From the NCBI GenBank assembly GCA_021648045.1, contig JAKITM010000074.1, positions 1 through 11,552 of the forward strand: DNA of 11,552 bases, written 5' to 3'. The notes under the pieces are model-generated. The model was not told the DNA's origin and did no database searches. It saw nothing but the letters and a program-made list of their open reading frames with translations. Position numbers and translations under genes: made by a program. Positions within the stretch are counted from its first letter, which is position 1. Every line of letters begins with the position of its first letter. Positions 1-6,967 of the stretch are shown here, one piece after another. The stretch comes from Lysobacterales bacterium. GTDB lineage: Bacteria > Pseudomonadota > Gammaproteobacteria > Xanthomonadales > SZUA-36.

Positions 1-247
1 CACGGGCAACAAAGGCAACCAACACCCTGTTGGCACCACCAAAATCCGCCTCATACTTGAGAAAGGTTTGCATATATTCATGCTGTAACGGCAGTTGTTT
101 TTTAAACCCAGTTTCAATTTTGAGGTTAGACATGGCAAATGCCAGACCGATTGTCAGTGCAAAAAACAGGATAATAATAAAATAACGAGCGCCGACAATA
201 GCGGATGCAAACTTATACAACAGTGTTTGTTTAGGTGTATCGATCAT
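1..247 (-). CDS. RND/MMPL-superfamily transporter, N-terminal fragment (runs off the left edge)
   Basis: The first 82 residues of an inner-membrane transporter of the RND superfamily (the COG1033/MMPL-like 'predicted exporter' type) are present; the rest lies beyond position 1. Translation starts at the ATG at 245-247 with residues MIDTPKQTLLYKF. One strongly hydrophobic segment follows at about residues 21-40, ending FALTIGLAFAMSN, which is the expected first transmembrane helix. After it comes the start of the first periplasmic loop, with KKQLPLQHEYMQTF and the stretch DFGGANRVLVAFVAR. The FGGANR stretch resembles exporters that sit beside YCF48/DUF1302/DUF1329 genes. The ATG overlaps the stop codon of the upstream YCF48 gene (ATGA), so translational coupling is likely. 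By family, it would use the proton gradient to move a hydrophobic or amphipathic substrate, such as a lipid. The substrate cannot be told from this fragment. Confidence 0.8.
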   Translation of the reverse strand, partial: MIDTPKQTLLYKFASAIVGARYFIIILFFALTIGLAFAMSNLKIETGFKKQLPLQHEYMQTFLKYEADFGGANRVLVAFVAR

Positions 248-1326
248 TGGTTTCCCCCTGCCTGATTAGTTGCCTGATTAGCTTGGGGGTCATTTACTAA
301 AACACCCTCAGTACTGGTCAACAAGCTACGCTTGTGGCCGTCCAATACAATAGCTGAGTAGTCAATACCGCTGTCTAAAGTTTCAGGCGTTAATTTGAGA
401 CTGGTTCTCGAACCCTTAACCAAAACCCCACTGGCACCAACAAGCTGTACCGTGCCTCGGCCCAGAGCTCCGCCCAACAAAGAGGACTGGGTGCCGGTAT
501 CGACCTCAACCCAGCTGGAGCCAAAATCACAGCTACGGAAAGCATGCCCACGCAAACCGAAAGCAAGCACACATTCATCACTCACCAGCAAAGCCCCAAA
601 CATGGAACCCTCGTAAGGCAATTGAATGGCCTGCCATTGTTTACCGTTGTCACGACTACGGAAGCCATAGCCACGCTCACCAATCATCATTAAGCGTTGA
701 TTGGACATCACCACCATGGCATTCAAGTGGCATTCGAGGGTTTCATAGCAACCAAGGTCTTCGAGGGCAGCAGCATAATTATTTTCATCATCATCTTCGC
801 TGTCATCATTAGCTGCAAACTCAGCCTCAATAGTGACTTCATTGAGGTCCAGATAGTCCCATTGCTGGCCACCGTTTTTGGTGACTAATAACTGCCCGTA
901 TGCGCCAAGGGCAAAGCCCTGCTGTTTATTGAGAAAGACGATATCCATGATCGGGTCGGCGTCCATATCCTGAAATTGCAATTCCCAACTTGCACCACCA
1001 TCAGAACTGCTCAATATCGTGGCTTCGTGACCCGCTGCCCAGAGTTTATCCTGTATTGAAAACACACTAGTCAGTGTGGCTTTCGTAGGCACGCTGGTGG
1101 CCTGTTTCCAATTGCTTCCGTCTGCTGTTAAAAGTATATGCCCACGCTCCCCTACGGCCACCCAGCTATCACCTGCTGCGGTAATATCCAGCAATAAAGA
1201 CTTCGCCGCTAGTGGTTGCTGCTCAGCAAACACTTGTTCTTCGGCAAGGACTGTACTTAAACCTAAGATGAGAAGCGGTGATAAAAGCCATGCCGCCAGA
1301 GAAAACGAATTAGAAATTTTGCTCAT
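244..1326 (-). CDS. YCF48/BNR-repeat beta-propeller protein, exported
   Basis: A 360-residue exported protein with YCF48-type (photosystem II stability factor Hcf136-like) repeats. Five copies of a G-x-x-G-x(4)-S/T-x-D/N-x-G-x-x-W pattern end at about residues 73, 114, 156, 231 and 272; weaker copies near 298 and 340 suggest a seven-bladed propeller. The frame stays open upstream to a TTG at 1473, but that would overlap the DUF1329 gene and bury the signal peptide. The ATG at 1324-1326 gives a clean signal sequence (MSKISNSFSLAAWLL) with likely cleavage after VLA, residue 28. Its ribosome site is weak. An acidic insert (about 173-181, NDDSEDDDE) precedes a loop with Cys193 and Cys199, and Cys252 and Cys266 could form further disulfides. 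The gene overlaps the RND gene by 4 bp, so it is probably a periplasmic partner of that transporter rather than a photosystem factor. Confidence 0.82.
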   Translation of the reverse strand: MSKISNSFSLAAWLLSPLLILGLSTVLAEEQVFAEQQPLAAKSLLLDITAAGDSWVAVGERGHILLTADGSNWKQATSVPTKATLTSVFSIQDKLWAAGHEATILSSSDGGASWELQFQDMDADPIMDIVFLNKQQGFALGAYGQLLVTKNGGQQWDYLDLNEVTIEAEFAANDDSEDDDENNYAAALEDLGCYETLECHLNAMVVMSNQRLMMIGERGYGFRSRDNGKQWQAIQLPYEGSMFGALLVSDECVLAFGLRGHAFRSCDFGSSWVEVDTGTQSSLLGGALGRGTVQLVGASGVLVKGSRTSLKLTPETLDSGIDYSAIVLDGHKRSLLTSTEGVLVNDPQANQATNQAGGNQ

Positions 1327-1365
1327 ACTGATAACCCACGCGTATAAAAAAAGCAGAGAGTAGAA

Positions 1366-1395
1366 AAAGGAAGACCAGTAAACTGGCCTTCCTTT
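1366..1395 (-). terminator. Intrinsic terminator or attenuator between DUF1329 and YCF48 genes
   Basis: Read as minus-strand RNA, AAAGGAAG-G-CCAGU pairs with ACUGG-U-CUUCCUUU, giving a 14-bp stem with one G-U wobble. The last base pair closes only two bases, so the real loop is about four nucleotides. The 3' arm runs directly into a run of five U (plus-strand A at 1364-1368). It begins 13 nt after the DUF1329 stop. On the plus strand the wobble becomes an A-C mismatch and no T-run follows, so it acts only on minus-strand transcripts. It should stop or attenuate transcription before the YCF48 and RND genes, or stabilise the 3' end of the upstream transcript. Confidence 0.78.
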
Positions 1396-1408
1396 GGTGG
1401 TGCGGTAT

Positions 1409-2773
1409 TTAACGTCGTCCGCGTTTGCGTAACGAGGAGGGCGTAAACTGACCCGGTGATGACTCCTCAGCAAAATTATAAATCGGACTGGTGTTATCTA
1501 GTCCTGTTGCTACATAGCGGCCCGATTGCAAGTCCATATGTGTTTCAATCGTGGTCCAGAATGATGGTAAATCATAGTAGTTAATACTATGGCCTTCTGT
1601 GACCCGCCATAATTCCCCACGCTTATCGTAGTGATCTATCAGTAGGATCTGATAGGAATCTTCATCCAGATAGAATGTGCGTTTTGGGTTGATATGGCGC
1701 ATTCCCTCTTTCAGGTTGGCTTCCACCACCCACATACGGTGCAGTTCATAGCGCATCAACGCAGGGTTTAGGTGACCCGGCATAACAAGTTCATCATAAG
1801 ATAATCCCTTCGCATGAGCATCATATGAATTGTAGGGCACATACATTTCTTTTTTACCCACAATTTTCCAGTCATAGCGATCCATAGCACCGTTAAACAT
1901 ATCGGTCATGTCGTTAGTCCGTAAACCATCAGAGGCAGTACCCGGATTGTCATAGGCAACATTTGGCGCACGCCGAACGCGGCGTTGACCGGGATTATAA
2001 ATCCAAGCCTGGCGCTGTTGAGCAATTTGATCCAGGGTTTCATGCACCAGTAGAACATTGCCTGCTAGACGCGCTGGTGATTCAACCACTTGATAGAAAT
2101 ATATCAACATGTTGTTGATATCGGCAAGAGTCATGCCTTCTTGATAGTACAGGCCCAACAGTTCTTCGCGCAAGACAACCACAGAGTATTTGCCTTTCGC
2201 CGTCGGTGCTACCTGATTATTGTAGCGAGTGACTGCAGTACCCTTGAATTTCATTTTGTGGTTCCACATCAGTTCCTTTGCGCTCTCAGGGAACGGGAAC
2301 GGGAAACCTTCGGCAACATCAGCAACACCTTCGCCATCATTGATTAATTTACCAGTAGCAGCATTTTTAATCGTCATTTCATAGATACGCTCAGGGAATG
2401 AAGCTGTCCGATGCGTGGTGTATACATCCATATAGTAAGTTTCAGGATAACGCTTTAACAGTGCAATTTGCCCGACACCTAACTGTTCAGCATATTGTTC
2501 ATAGTTACTGGCATCGATGCGGAATAGCGGCTTCTCGTTTGGAAAAGGATTCGGGTGATGATCACCAACTTTATAACCTGCAGGTGGCTCGGTAATACCT
2601 CCAGTCCATGCAGGAATTGTACCTGCATCATTACCGGCTCTTACCGCACCAACTGGTGTCAGGTCTTCGCTTAAGCGATGAACTTCATCAGGCTTACCTT
2701 CGGCCACAACCTGCCCGGCCAACAGGCTAACACCAAGACCCGCTATCATTATGAGTTTTTTAGTATTCAACAT
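1409..2773 (-). CDS. DUF1329 family periplasmic protein
   Basis: A 454-residue exported protein of the DUF1329 family (function not established). The ATG at 2771-2773 is chosen because a GGAG ribosome site lies 9 nt upstream. The frame extends to a TTG at 2788, but that codon touches the Shine-Dalgarno sequence itself. Residues 1-24 (MLNTKKLIMIAGLGVSLLAG, cleavage near VVA) form a Sec signal peptide. The mature protein shows family hallmarks: AGTIPAWTGGI near the N-terminus, LLKRYPETYYMDVYTTHRTA, FYQVVESPARLAGNVLL, WIYNPGQRRVRRAPNVAYD, and ALMRYELHRMWVVEANLKEG towards the C-terminus. From memory, the family is structurally related to LolA/LolB-type lipid and lipoprotein carriers, which would fit a periplasmic shuttle for a hydrophobic substrate; that role is an inference. 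It follows the DUF1302 gene after a 15-bp gap, the usual pairing of these two families. Confidence 0.9.
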   Translation of the reverse strand: MLNTKKLIMIAGLGVSLLAGQVVAEGKPDEVHRLSEDLTPVGAVRAGNDAGTIPAWTGGITEPPAGYKVGDHHPNPFPNEKPLFRIDASNYEQYAEQLGVGQIALLKRYPETYYMDVYTTHRTASFPERIYEMTIKNAATGKLINDGEGVADVAEGFPFPFPESAKELMWNHKMKFKGTAVTRYNNQVAPTAKGKYSVVVLREELLGLYYQEGMTLADINNMLIYFYQVVESPARLAGNVLLVHETLDQIAQQRQAWIYNPGQRRVRRAPNVAYDNPGTASDGLRTNDMTDMFNGAMDRYDWKIVGKKEMYVPYNSYDAHAKGLSYDELVMPGHLNPALMRYELHRMWVVEANLKEGMRHINPKRTFYLDEDSYQILLIDHYDKRGELWRVTEGHSINYYDLPSFWTTIETHMDLQSGRYVATGLDNTSPIYNFAEESSPGQFTPSSLRKRGRR

Positions 2774-2782
2774 ATTTCTGAT

Positions 2783-2786
2783 CTCC
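2783..2786 (-). promoter_or_regulatory. Ribosome binding site fixing the DUF1329 start
   Basis: GGAG on the minus strand lies 9 nt before the ATG at 2771-2773. It overlaps an in-frame TTG at 2786-2788, which argues against that TTG as the start. Confidence 0.65.
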
Positions 2787-2788
2787 AA

Positions 2789-4570
2789 TTAAAATGCGTA
2801 GCGAATATTTGCAGCAACGAAGTCACGATCCGAGAGGACATTTTGTTGTCCACCGCCGAATAACATCGTATAGCTGAGATCAGCCGACCACTGGTTCAAA
2901 TAAGTCGCGGCAATCCCGAAGGTTGCAGTTTTACGACCTTCAACAAAATTACCGCCTGGGCCCGGCGCGTAGCCGGTAACATCGTGTGCAAATGCTACCC
3001 TGGGAGACAGAGTAAATGCAGTACCGAAAGCACTGTTATAGTCTATCCGGGTAATCAAACGGTAACCGCCACTAAAGTCAGTAGCGAAACCTTTTGTTGC
3101 TGTAAGCGGGTTACGCAACATGCCGGTAAGCTGGTCAGCACCGCCACCGGTATCTGTACCAGCGCCCGCAAATCGCAGTTGGCTTTCTGGTGGTAAATTA
3201 GACACATATGTTGCGCCAAACTCACCTAGCAGTACCCATTCATCAGCACCAAAGGGGTTATTCGGGCCAAAAGCTTTAGTCAGAGTAAACTGTAACTGGT
3301 TCACACCCAGCTCTTCATAACCCCTAATGTAGTCACCCACTTGGTAATCACCAAGCTGACTATAAAAACGATTACCAGGTTGCGGGATCAGCGGATTCAG
3401 CGGGCTCAAATACCCGAAGATGATTTCAACCGGGTCTATCTGCAGCGGCTGATCCGGACGGTAACTCCATTCGCCTTGCAGCGCCCATGTACCTATTGTG
3501 GTATTGAAGCTGATACCAAACATATCGATACCTTCCGGGTATTCAACTACATAACTACCACTAACAGCTGATGTATTCTGAATCGCTAATGCAGACACAT
3601 AGGGCAGACGACTGTGATACTTCAGGTAATAGAAGCCAAATTCGGTATTATGCAGATTAGGCGCAAACCAGCGTAAAGCTACACCATACTGCCCACTGTC
3701 TTTAGCAAAATTATCCGGTCCGCGAGGAACATTGGTAGCCGGAATATCCGGTAACAGCCCAAAACCAAGTACCAAGCCATTACCGCCTGGGGTAGCGACA
3801 TCGTTACCGGAGAAATAAGCACCGGCAGGATCAGGGTCAGTTTGTTCAAACTCGAACATATACAATGCTTCAAGCGTTACATTCTCGGACAGATTGAATG
3901 AACCCCAAACCATATCGACTGGTAAAAAGGCTTCTTTAAGCTCAGCGCCCGCAAGCCGCAGGGCTGAAACATCAATCGGGTTGATGACATTGATACCACC
4001 CTGAATAAAGGTGCTTTCACCCCAACTAACCACCTGACGACCAACACGAATGGTAGCCGGGTTGTCGCCGATATCCCAGTTTGCGTAAACATAGGCGTCC
4101 AGCATACGCAGGCGTGAGCCGACGAATTCTTGGGCAATATCAGATAATTTATCATTACCTTGATTTTCGAAATCATAGAAATATGAAGCTCGGAAGAAAC
4201 CACCGAAATTGTCACCGTAGTGAATGTCCAGCTCGGAAGTGACTTTAACCACATGGGTAATCAAGTCACCTTTGTCATAATTCAGGTTGCCATCATCGGC
4301 ATTTGCAGAATAACGGCCTCTAGCAGCTTCTTGAGCTGCTGGAGGAAAAGCCGAAATAAACGGATTGAAAACCGATTTGGCAACATTGTTGTCATCGCGC
4401 TCTTCTACCCGCATTGAAGCACCATAGCTGAGGTAGTTATCAAAACTACCCCACCATTTACCGCTCTTGCTACTAAATTCGAATGCCTGTGCGGATGTAG
4501 TCATCATTACACTAGCGGCGAGACCTGCCAGTATTGCCCGGCGTAAATATTGTGTTTTATTTGCTTTCAT
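2789..4570 (-). CDS. DUF1302 family outer-membrane beta-barrel protein
   Basis: A 593-residue protein of the DUF1302 family (function not established), predicted to be an outer-membrane beta-barrel. From the ATG at 4568-4570, MKANKTQYLRRAILAGLAAS leads to SAQA, a good signal peptide cleaved after residue 29. GGGGA lies 7 nt upstream. An in-frame ATG at 4630 would add 20 residues (MQKINPTNELTTCTATGDSK) and also has a good ribosome site, so the start is not settled. Family features include WWGSFDNYLSYGASMRVEER at the mature N-terminus, the block from RVGRQVVSWGESTF to NVINPIDVSALR, alternating polar and hydrophobic strands throughout, and a C-terminal RYAF whose final Phe is the classic Bam signal. 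It probably forms a channel or docking barrel for the lipase/DUF1329/RND pathway, comparable in role to FadL; this is inferred from context. It follows the lipase gene closely. Confidence 0.9.
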   Translation of the reverse strand: MKANKTQYLRRAILAGLAASVMMTTSAQAFEFSSKSGKWWGSFDNYLSYGASMRVEERDDNNVAKSVFNPFISAFPPAAQEAARGRYSANADDGNLNYDKGDLITHVVKVTSELDIHYGDNFGGFFRASYFYDFENQGNDKLSDIAQEFVGSRLRMLDAYVYANWDIGDNPATIRVGRQVVSWGESTFIQGGINVINPIDVSALRLAGAELKEAFLPVDMVWGSFNLSENVTLEALYMFEFEQTDPDPAGAYFSGNDVATPGGNGLVLGFGLLPDIPATNVPRGPDNFAKDSGQYGVALRWFAPNLHNTEFGFYYLKYHSRLPYVSALAIQNTSAVSGSYVVEYPEGIDMFGISFNTTIGTWALQGEWSYRPDQPLQIDPVEIIFGYLSPLNPLIPQPGNRFYSQLGDYQVGDYIRGYEELGVNQLQFTLTKAFGPNNPFGADEWVLLGEFGATYVSNLPPESQLRFAGAGTDTGGGADQLTGMLRNPLTATKGFATDFSGGYRLITRIDYNSAFGTAFTLSPRVAFAHDVTGYAPGPGGNFVEGRKTATFGIAATYLNQWSADLSYTMLFGGGQQNVLSDRDFVAANIRYAF

Positions 4571-4640
4571 CTTGCTGTCCCCAGTTGCGGTGCAAGTAGT
4601 GAGTTCATTTGTTGGGTTAATTTTCTGCATAATATACTCC

Positions 4641-6779
4641 CTACTCCGGCACTAACACGGTTGGGTCATTGACCCCCACCGCAGTACCGCCGGACAAGAT
4701 CATGCTGGCCATTTGCCGCTGCATTTCAAAGGTCGCGGAAGGTGAGTCTACTGGACTAAGCAATGAGCCGTGAGTTGCTGGTGCAATAAAGCGCGCTACG
4801 CCGCGAATCCCGGCTGCATCCTGAACTGTCTCAGTAACAGTTATCAATCCCATGGCTGCAATTAATGGCTCAGTGCCTGATAAGGGCGCACCCGGCACAC
4901 TGTTAGGAATCACCGCATCACCTATAACCTCATGCAGCAATATAGTGTTAGCACCTGCACTCGCAGCCGCCCAGTTAATTGGATCAGCTGCATCAAGTAT
5001 AGTTTGCGCTGCTACTACGAAGGCCTGAAATCCTGGGGTACCGGGCTCCAGTCCTGCGGACGCCAAACCTGCGCGGATGCGTGGCCCAAAGGCTTCAGAA
5101 CCTAACAACAAATTGACAATGCCACCGCCGGGAACCGAAAGTACGGCATTAGAGATCAATGGGTCAACTGCCAAAAACGGAATACCGACCATAGCGCCGA
5201 AGCTGTGACCCACAAAGTGCATGTCACCACCATCCAAATCTGGAGTGGAATCACCATCAATGGATATACCGGCAAAGATGGTTGCGCTTAATACTGACAA
5301 ATCAATAGTTGCCTGACGATTATTATCTCGGGATGTCAGCAGGCTTGTAAGGTTGAACGAATGGGTGCCGGATGGGTCAGCGATGCCATCAGGGCCTGGC
5401 GCGCCAGTCAAATTATTAATGTAATCCACATCGAAGGTACGCTCGTTGGCAAACGCTCCAAAGGGTGTATTCTCAATATAGAATGGTGCTAATTGCGGAT
5501 CTACCGCCGGCACTACACCGTGCAAGGGTTGGTCGATAGCGATGACTGCGAAACCTTGGGATGCCATGGTTTCTGCAATTGCCAGCATATCGGTACGATT
5601 ACGGGTAACGCCGTGCATGAATACAACCACCGGCCAGCCTGCGGCAGGCTTGGGTATAGTATTTGGAACTGTCAGCAGTACTGGTACAGTTTGCATACCC
5701 TGAATGACTGGAATTGGGTTGGCTACCGTAATTGCGGTAGATGTCGGATCCAGACCGAAGGCGTCAAACGGTGGTATGTAAGCCCCCGGTGCGGCGCGCC
5801 AAAATTCGTTCAAAGGCGCGGTTGGATTTTCTGCGCGGGGAACGCCGCCATAATAGGGCATGGTGATAACACCAATATGGATATCAGCAATACCTGCTCC
5901 GCCAACAGCGGAAGTATCCATACCCGACGGTACAATTGTTGCTGCTGCAGGCTGAACGGTAGACTGAGTGATTGCAGTTACTGGCGAAATGCTTTGGGTG
6001 CTGATGGTATAACTAAGCACTATGCTGGCGCGATCGACGCCACCGGCAGCAGCTACTGCTTCCTGGGCGTTGGTGATCTGACGCAAAGGCTCCAGCGCCT
6101 GCGCAGTCGCATTATCTATCAATGGGTCGGTACTATCACCATTCGCGTCAACTAATGGATCTGTACGCTGGGTAATGAAGTAGGTTTGATCAGGGGTTGC
6201 ATCATTGCCATCGGAATCAGTAATACCTGTGGTCATCACAACCATATAGGTAGTGAGCTCTTTCAGCGGCTGGGTTGGCACAATGGCTATCGTTTGGGCG
6301 CTGGCAGCTATTGCAACAAACTCCTGTCCCGGTACTAGTTCTGCAACAATACCGTTAGGTGCTATGGTCCCCAAAACTGTAGTTACCTCAAACACCCGCA
6401 CGGAACTGCCGGAAACCACCGAGTCTGCATCAATAGTTGTACTGCGACCGTCTCGACCGACAAAGTTAACCGCCCATGGTGCTACGGTACTGAATCCATC
6501 TAGGCTACTCAGGGCCACCGCAGGATCGCCAAAATCAGTAGGGTCCTCTACAGGTATATTCAGGGTTAAGTCTGTAGTCCCTAGAAACAACAGGTTGATC
6601 GGGAATGGAAGATTACCATCTGCCGGGGCAAATACAGGCGTTAGAATGCTGGTTACCGGCGACCCTCCACCATTATCAATCCCGCCGTCAGGAGCTCCCC
6701 CACGGTCGGTACTGCTGCCTCCGCAGGCGGTAAGAAAGAGTGCCATAAAGGCTATTGTTAGATAATTTCGCATCTTCAT
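4641..6779 (-). CDS. Outer-membrane lipase/phospholipase lipoprotein (Pla-1/VolA-like alpha/beta hydrolase)
   Basis: A 712-residue lipoprotein esterase. MKMRNYLTIAFMALFLTACG carries a lipobox (LTAC, lipidated Cys19). Gly at +2 does not give inner-membrane retention, so outer-membrane sorting is expected. A Gly-rich linker (about 20-41) leads to an Ig-like N-terminal domain as in bacterial virulence-factor lipases (about 44-205, including ITDSDGNDATPDQTYF). An alpha/beta hydrolase domain spans about 360-700. It shows the oxyanion motif FMHG (387-390), nucleophile elbow GHSFG (Ser526), probable acid Asp621 (GDAVIPN) and probable His670 (ATHGSLL). Family members such as Aeromonas Pla and Vibrio VolA hydrolyse lipids or lysophospholipids at the cell surface; VolA is encoded with fadL, a useful parallel to the DUF1302 barrel downstream. 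AGGGA 7 nt before the ATG supports the start. It is the first gene of the minus-strand cluster; the exact substrate is unknown. Confidence 0.88.
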   Translation of the reverse strand: MKMRNYLTIAFMALFLTACGGSSTDRGGAPDGGIDNGGGSPVTSILTPVFAPADGNLPFPINLLFLGTTDLTLNIPVEDPTDFGDPAVALSSLDGFSTVAPWAVNFVGRDGRSTTIDADSVVSGSSVRVFEVTTVLGTIAPNGIVAELVPGQEFVAIAASAQTIAIVPTQPLKELTTYMVVMTTGITDSDGNDATPDQTYFITQRTDPLVDANGDSTDPLIDNATAQALEPLRQITNAQEAVAAAGGVDRASIVLSYTISTQSISPVTAITQSTVQPAAATIVPSGMDTSAVGGAGIADIHIGVITMPYYGGVPRAENPTAPLNEFWRAAPGAYIPPFDAFGLDPTSTAITVANPIPVIQGMQTVPVLLTVPNTIPKPAAGWPVVVFMHGVTRNRTDMLAIAETMASQGFAVIAIDQPLHGVVPAVDPQLAPFYIENTPFGAFANERTFDVDYINNLTGAPGPDGIADPSGTHSFNLTSLLTSRDNNRQATIDLSVLSATIFAGISIDGDSTPDLDGGDMHFVGHSFGAMVGIPFLAVDPLISNAVLSVPGGGIVNLLLGSEAFGPRIRAGLASAGLEPGTPGFQAFVVAAQTILDAADPINWAAASAGANTILLHEVIGDAVIPNSVPGAPLSGTEPLIAAMGLITVTETVQDAAGIRGVARFIAPATHGSLLSPVDSPSATFEMQRQMASMILSGGTAVGVNDPTVLVPE

Positions 6780-6819
6780 TATTTTTTCCCTGTAGGAAGA
6801 TTACTGAGGTGAACGGTCT

Positions 6820-6849
6820 ATAATAGTAAGTTGTGGTACAAAATTGCAA
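6820..6849 (-). promoter_or_regulatory. Candidate sigma70 promoter of the lipase operon
   Basis: On the minus strand, TTGCAA (6844-6849) and TATTAT (6820-6825) are separated by 18 bp. They would start transcription about 33 nt before the lipase ATG. Both hexamers are close to consensus and the spacing is acceptable. Identified by eye only. Confidence 0.5.
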
Positions 6850-6866
6850 GCAAGAAGTGTAAATAT

Positions 6867-6883
6867 TGTTAAAGTATTGTTTA
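6867..6883. promoter_or_regulatory. ArcA-like direct repeat in the divergent promoter region
   Basis: TGTTAA (6867-6872), five bases, then TGTTTA (6878-6883): two near-identical hexamers with 11-bp periodicity, the arrangement known for ArcA-type response regulators. It lies just upstream of the lipase -35 element and between the two divergent genes, so a bound protein could act on both. The region is AT-rich, so chance occurrence is quite possible. Confidence 0.3.
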
Positions 6884-6893
6884 TTATGTTTTC

Positions 6894-6922
6894 TTAAACT
6901 AAAGGCATCGGAGAAATATTAT
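6894..6922 (+). promoter_or_regulatory. Weak candidate promoter of the DASS transporter gene
   Basis: TTAAAC (6894-6899) and TATTAT (6917-6922) are separated by 17 bp, about 38 nt before the GTG once the start-site offset is counted. The -35 box is poor, so this promoter would be weak or need an activator. Several other AT-rich pairs are possible in this stretch. Confidence 0.3.
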
Positions 6923-6967
6923 CGCTCTGAATAAAAATCATTCTTATCAACAGCCCGGAATTAAATA

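Noticed and set aside
1327..1365. Possible separate promoter for the YCF48/RND pair
   Set aside because: A TTTATAC-like box is present but lies too close to the ATG and has no suitable -35 partner.
1327..1473. N-terminal extension of the YCF48 protein from TTG 1473
   Set aside because: It overlaps the DUF1329 coding end and the terminator hairpin and hides a clean signal peptide that starts at ATG 1326.
5493..6155. Plus-strand open frame of 220 codons inside the lipase gene
   Set aside because: It is antisense to a well-supported lipase domain, its translation is rich in Cys, Arg, Tyr and Trp with no recognisable motif, and it has no clear promoter or ribosome site.
6253..6765. Plus-strand open frame of 170 codons antisense to the lipase N-terminus
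   Set aside because: Low-complexity Pro/Ser/Thr-rich translation that mirrors the codons of the real gene; no family features.
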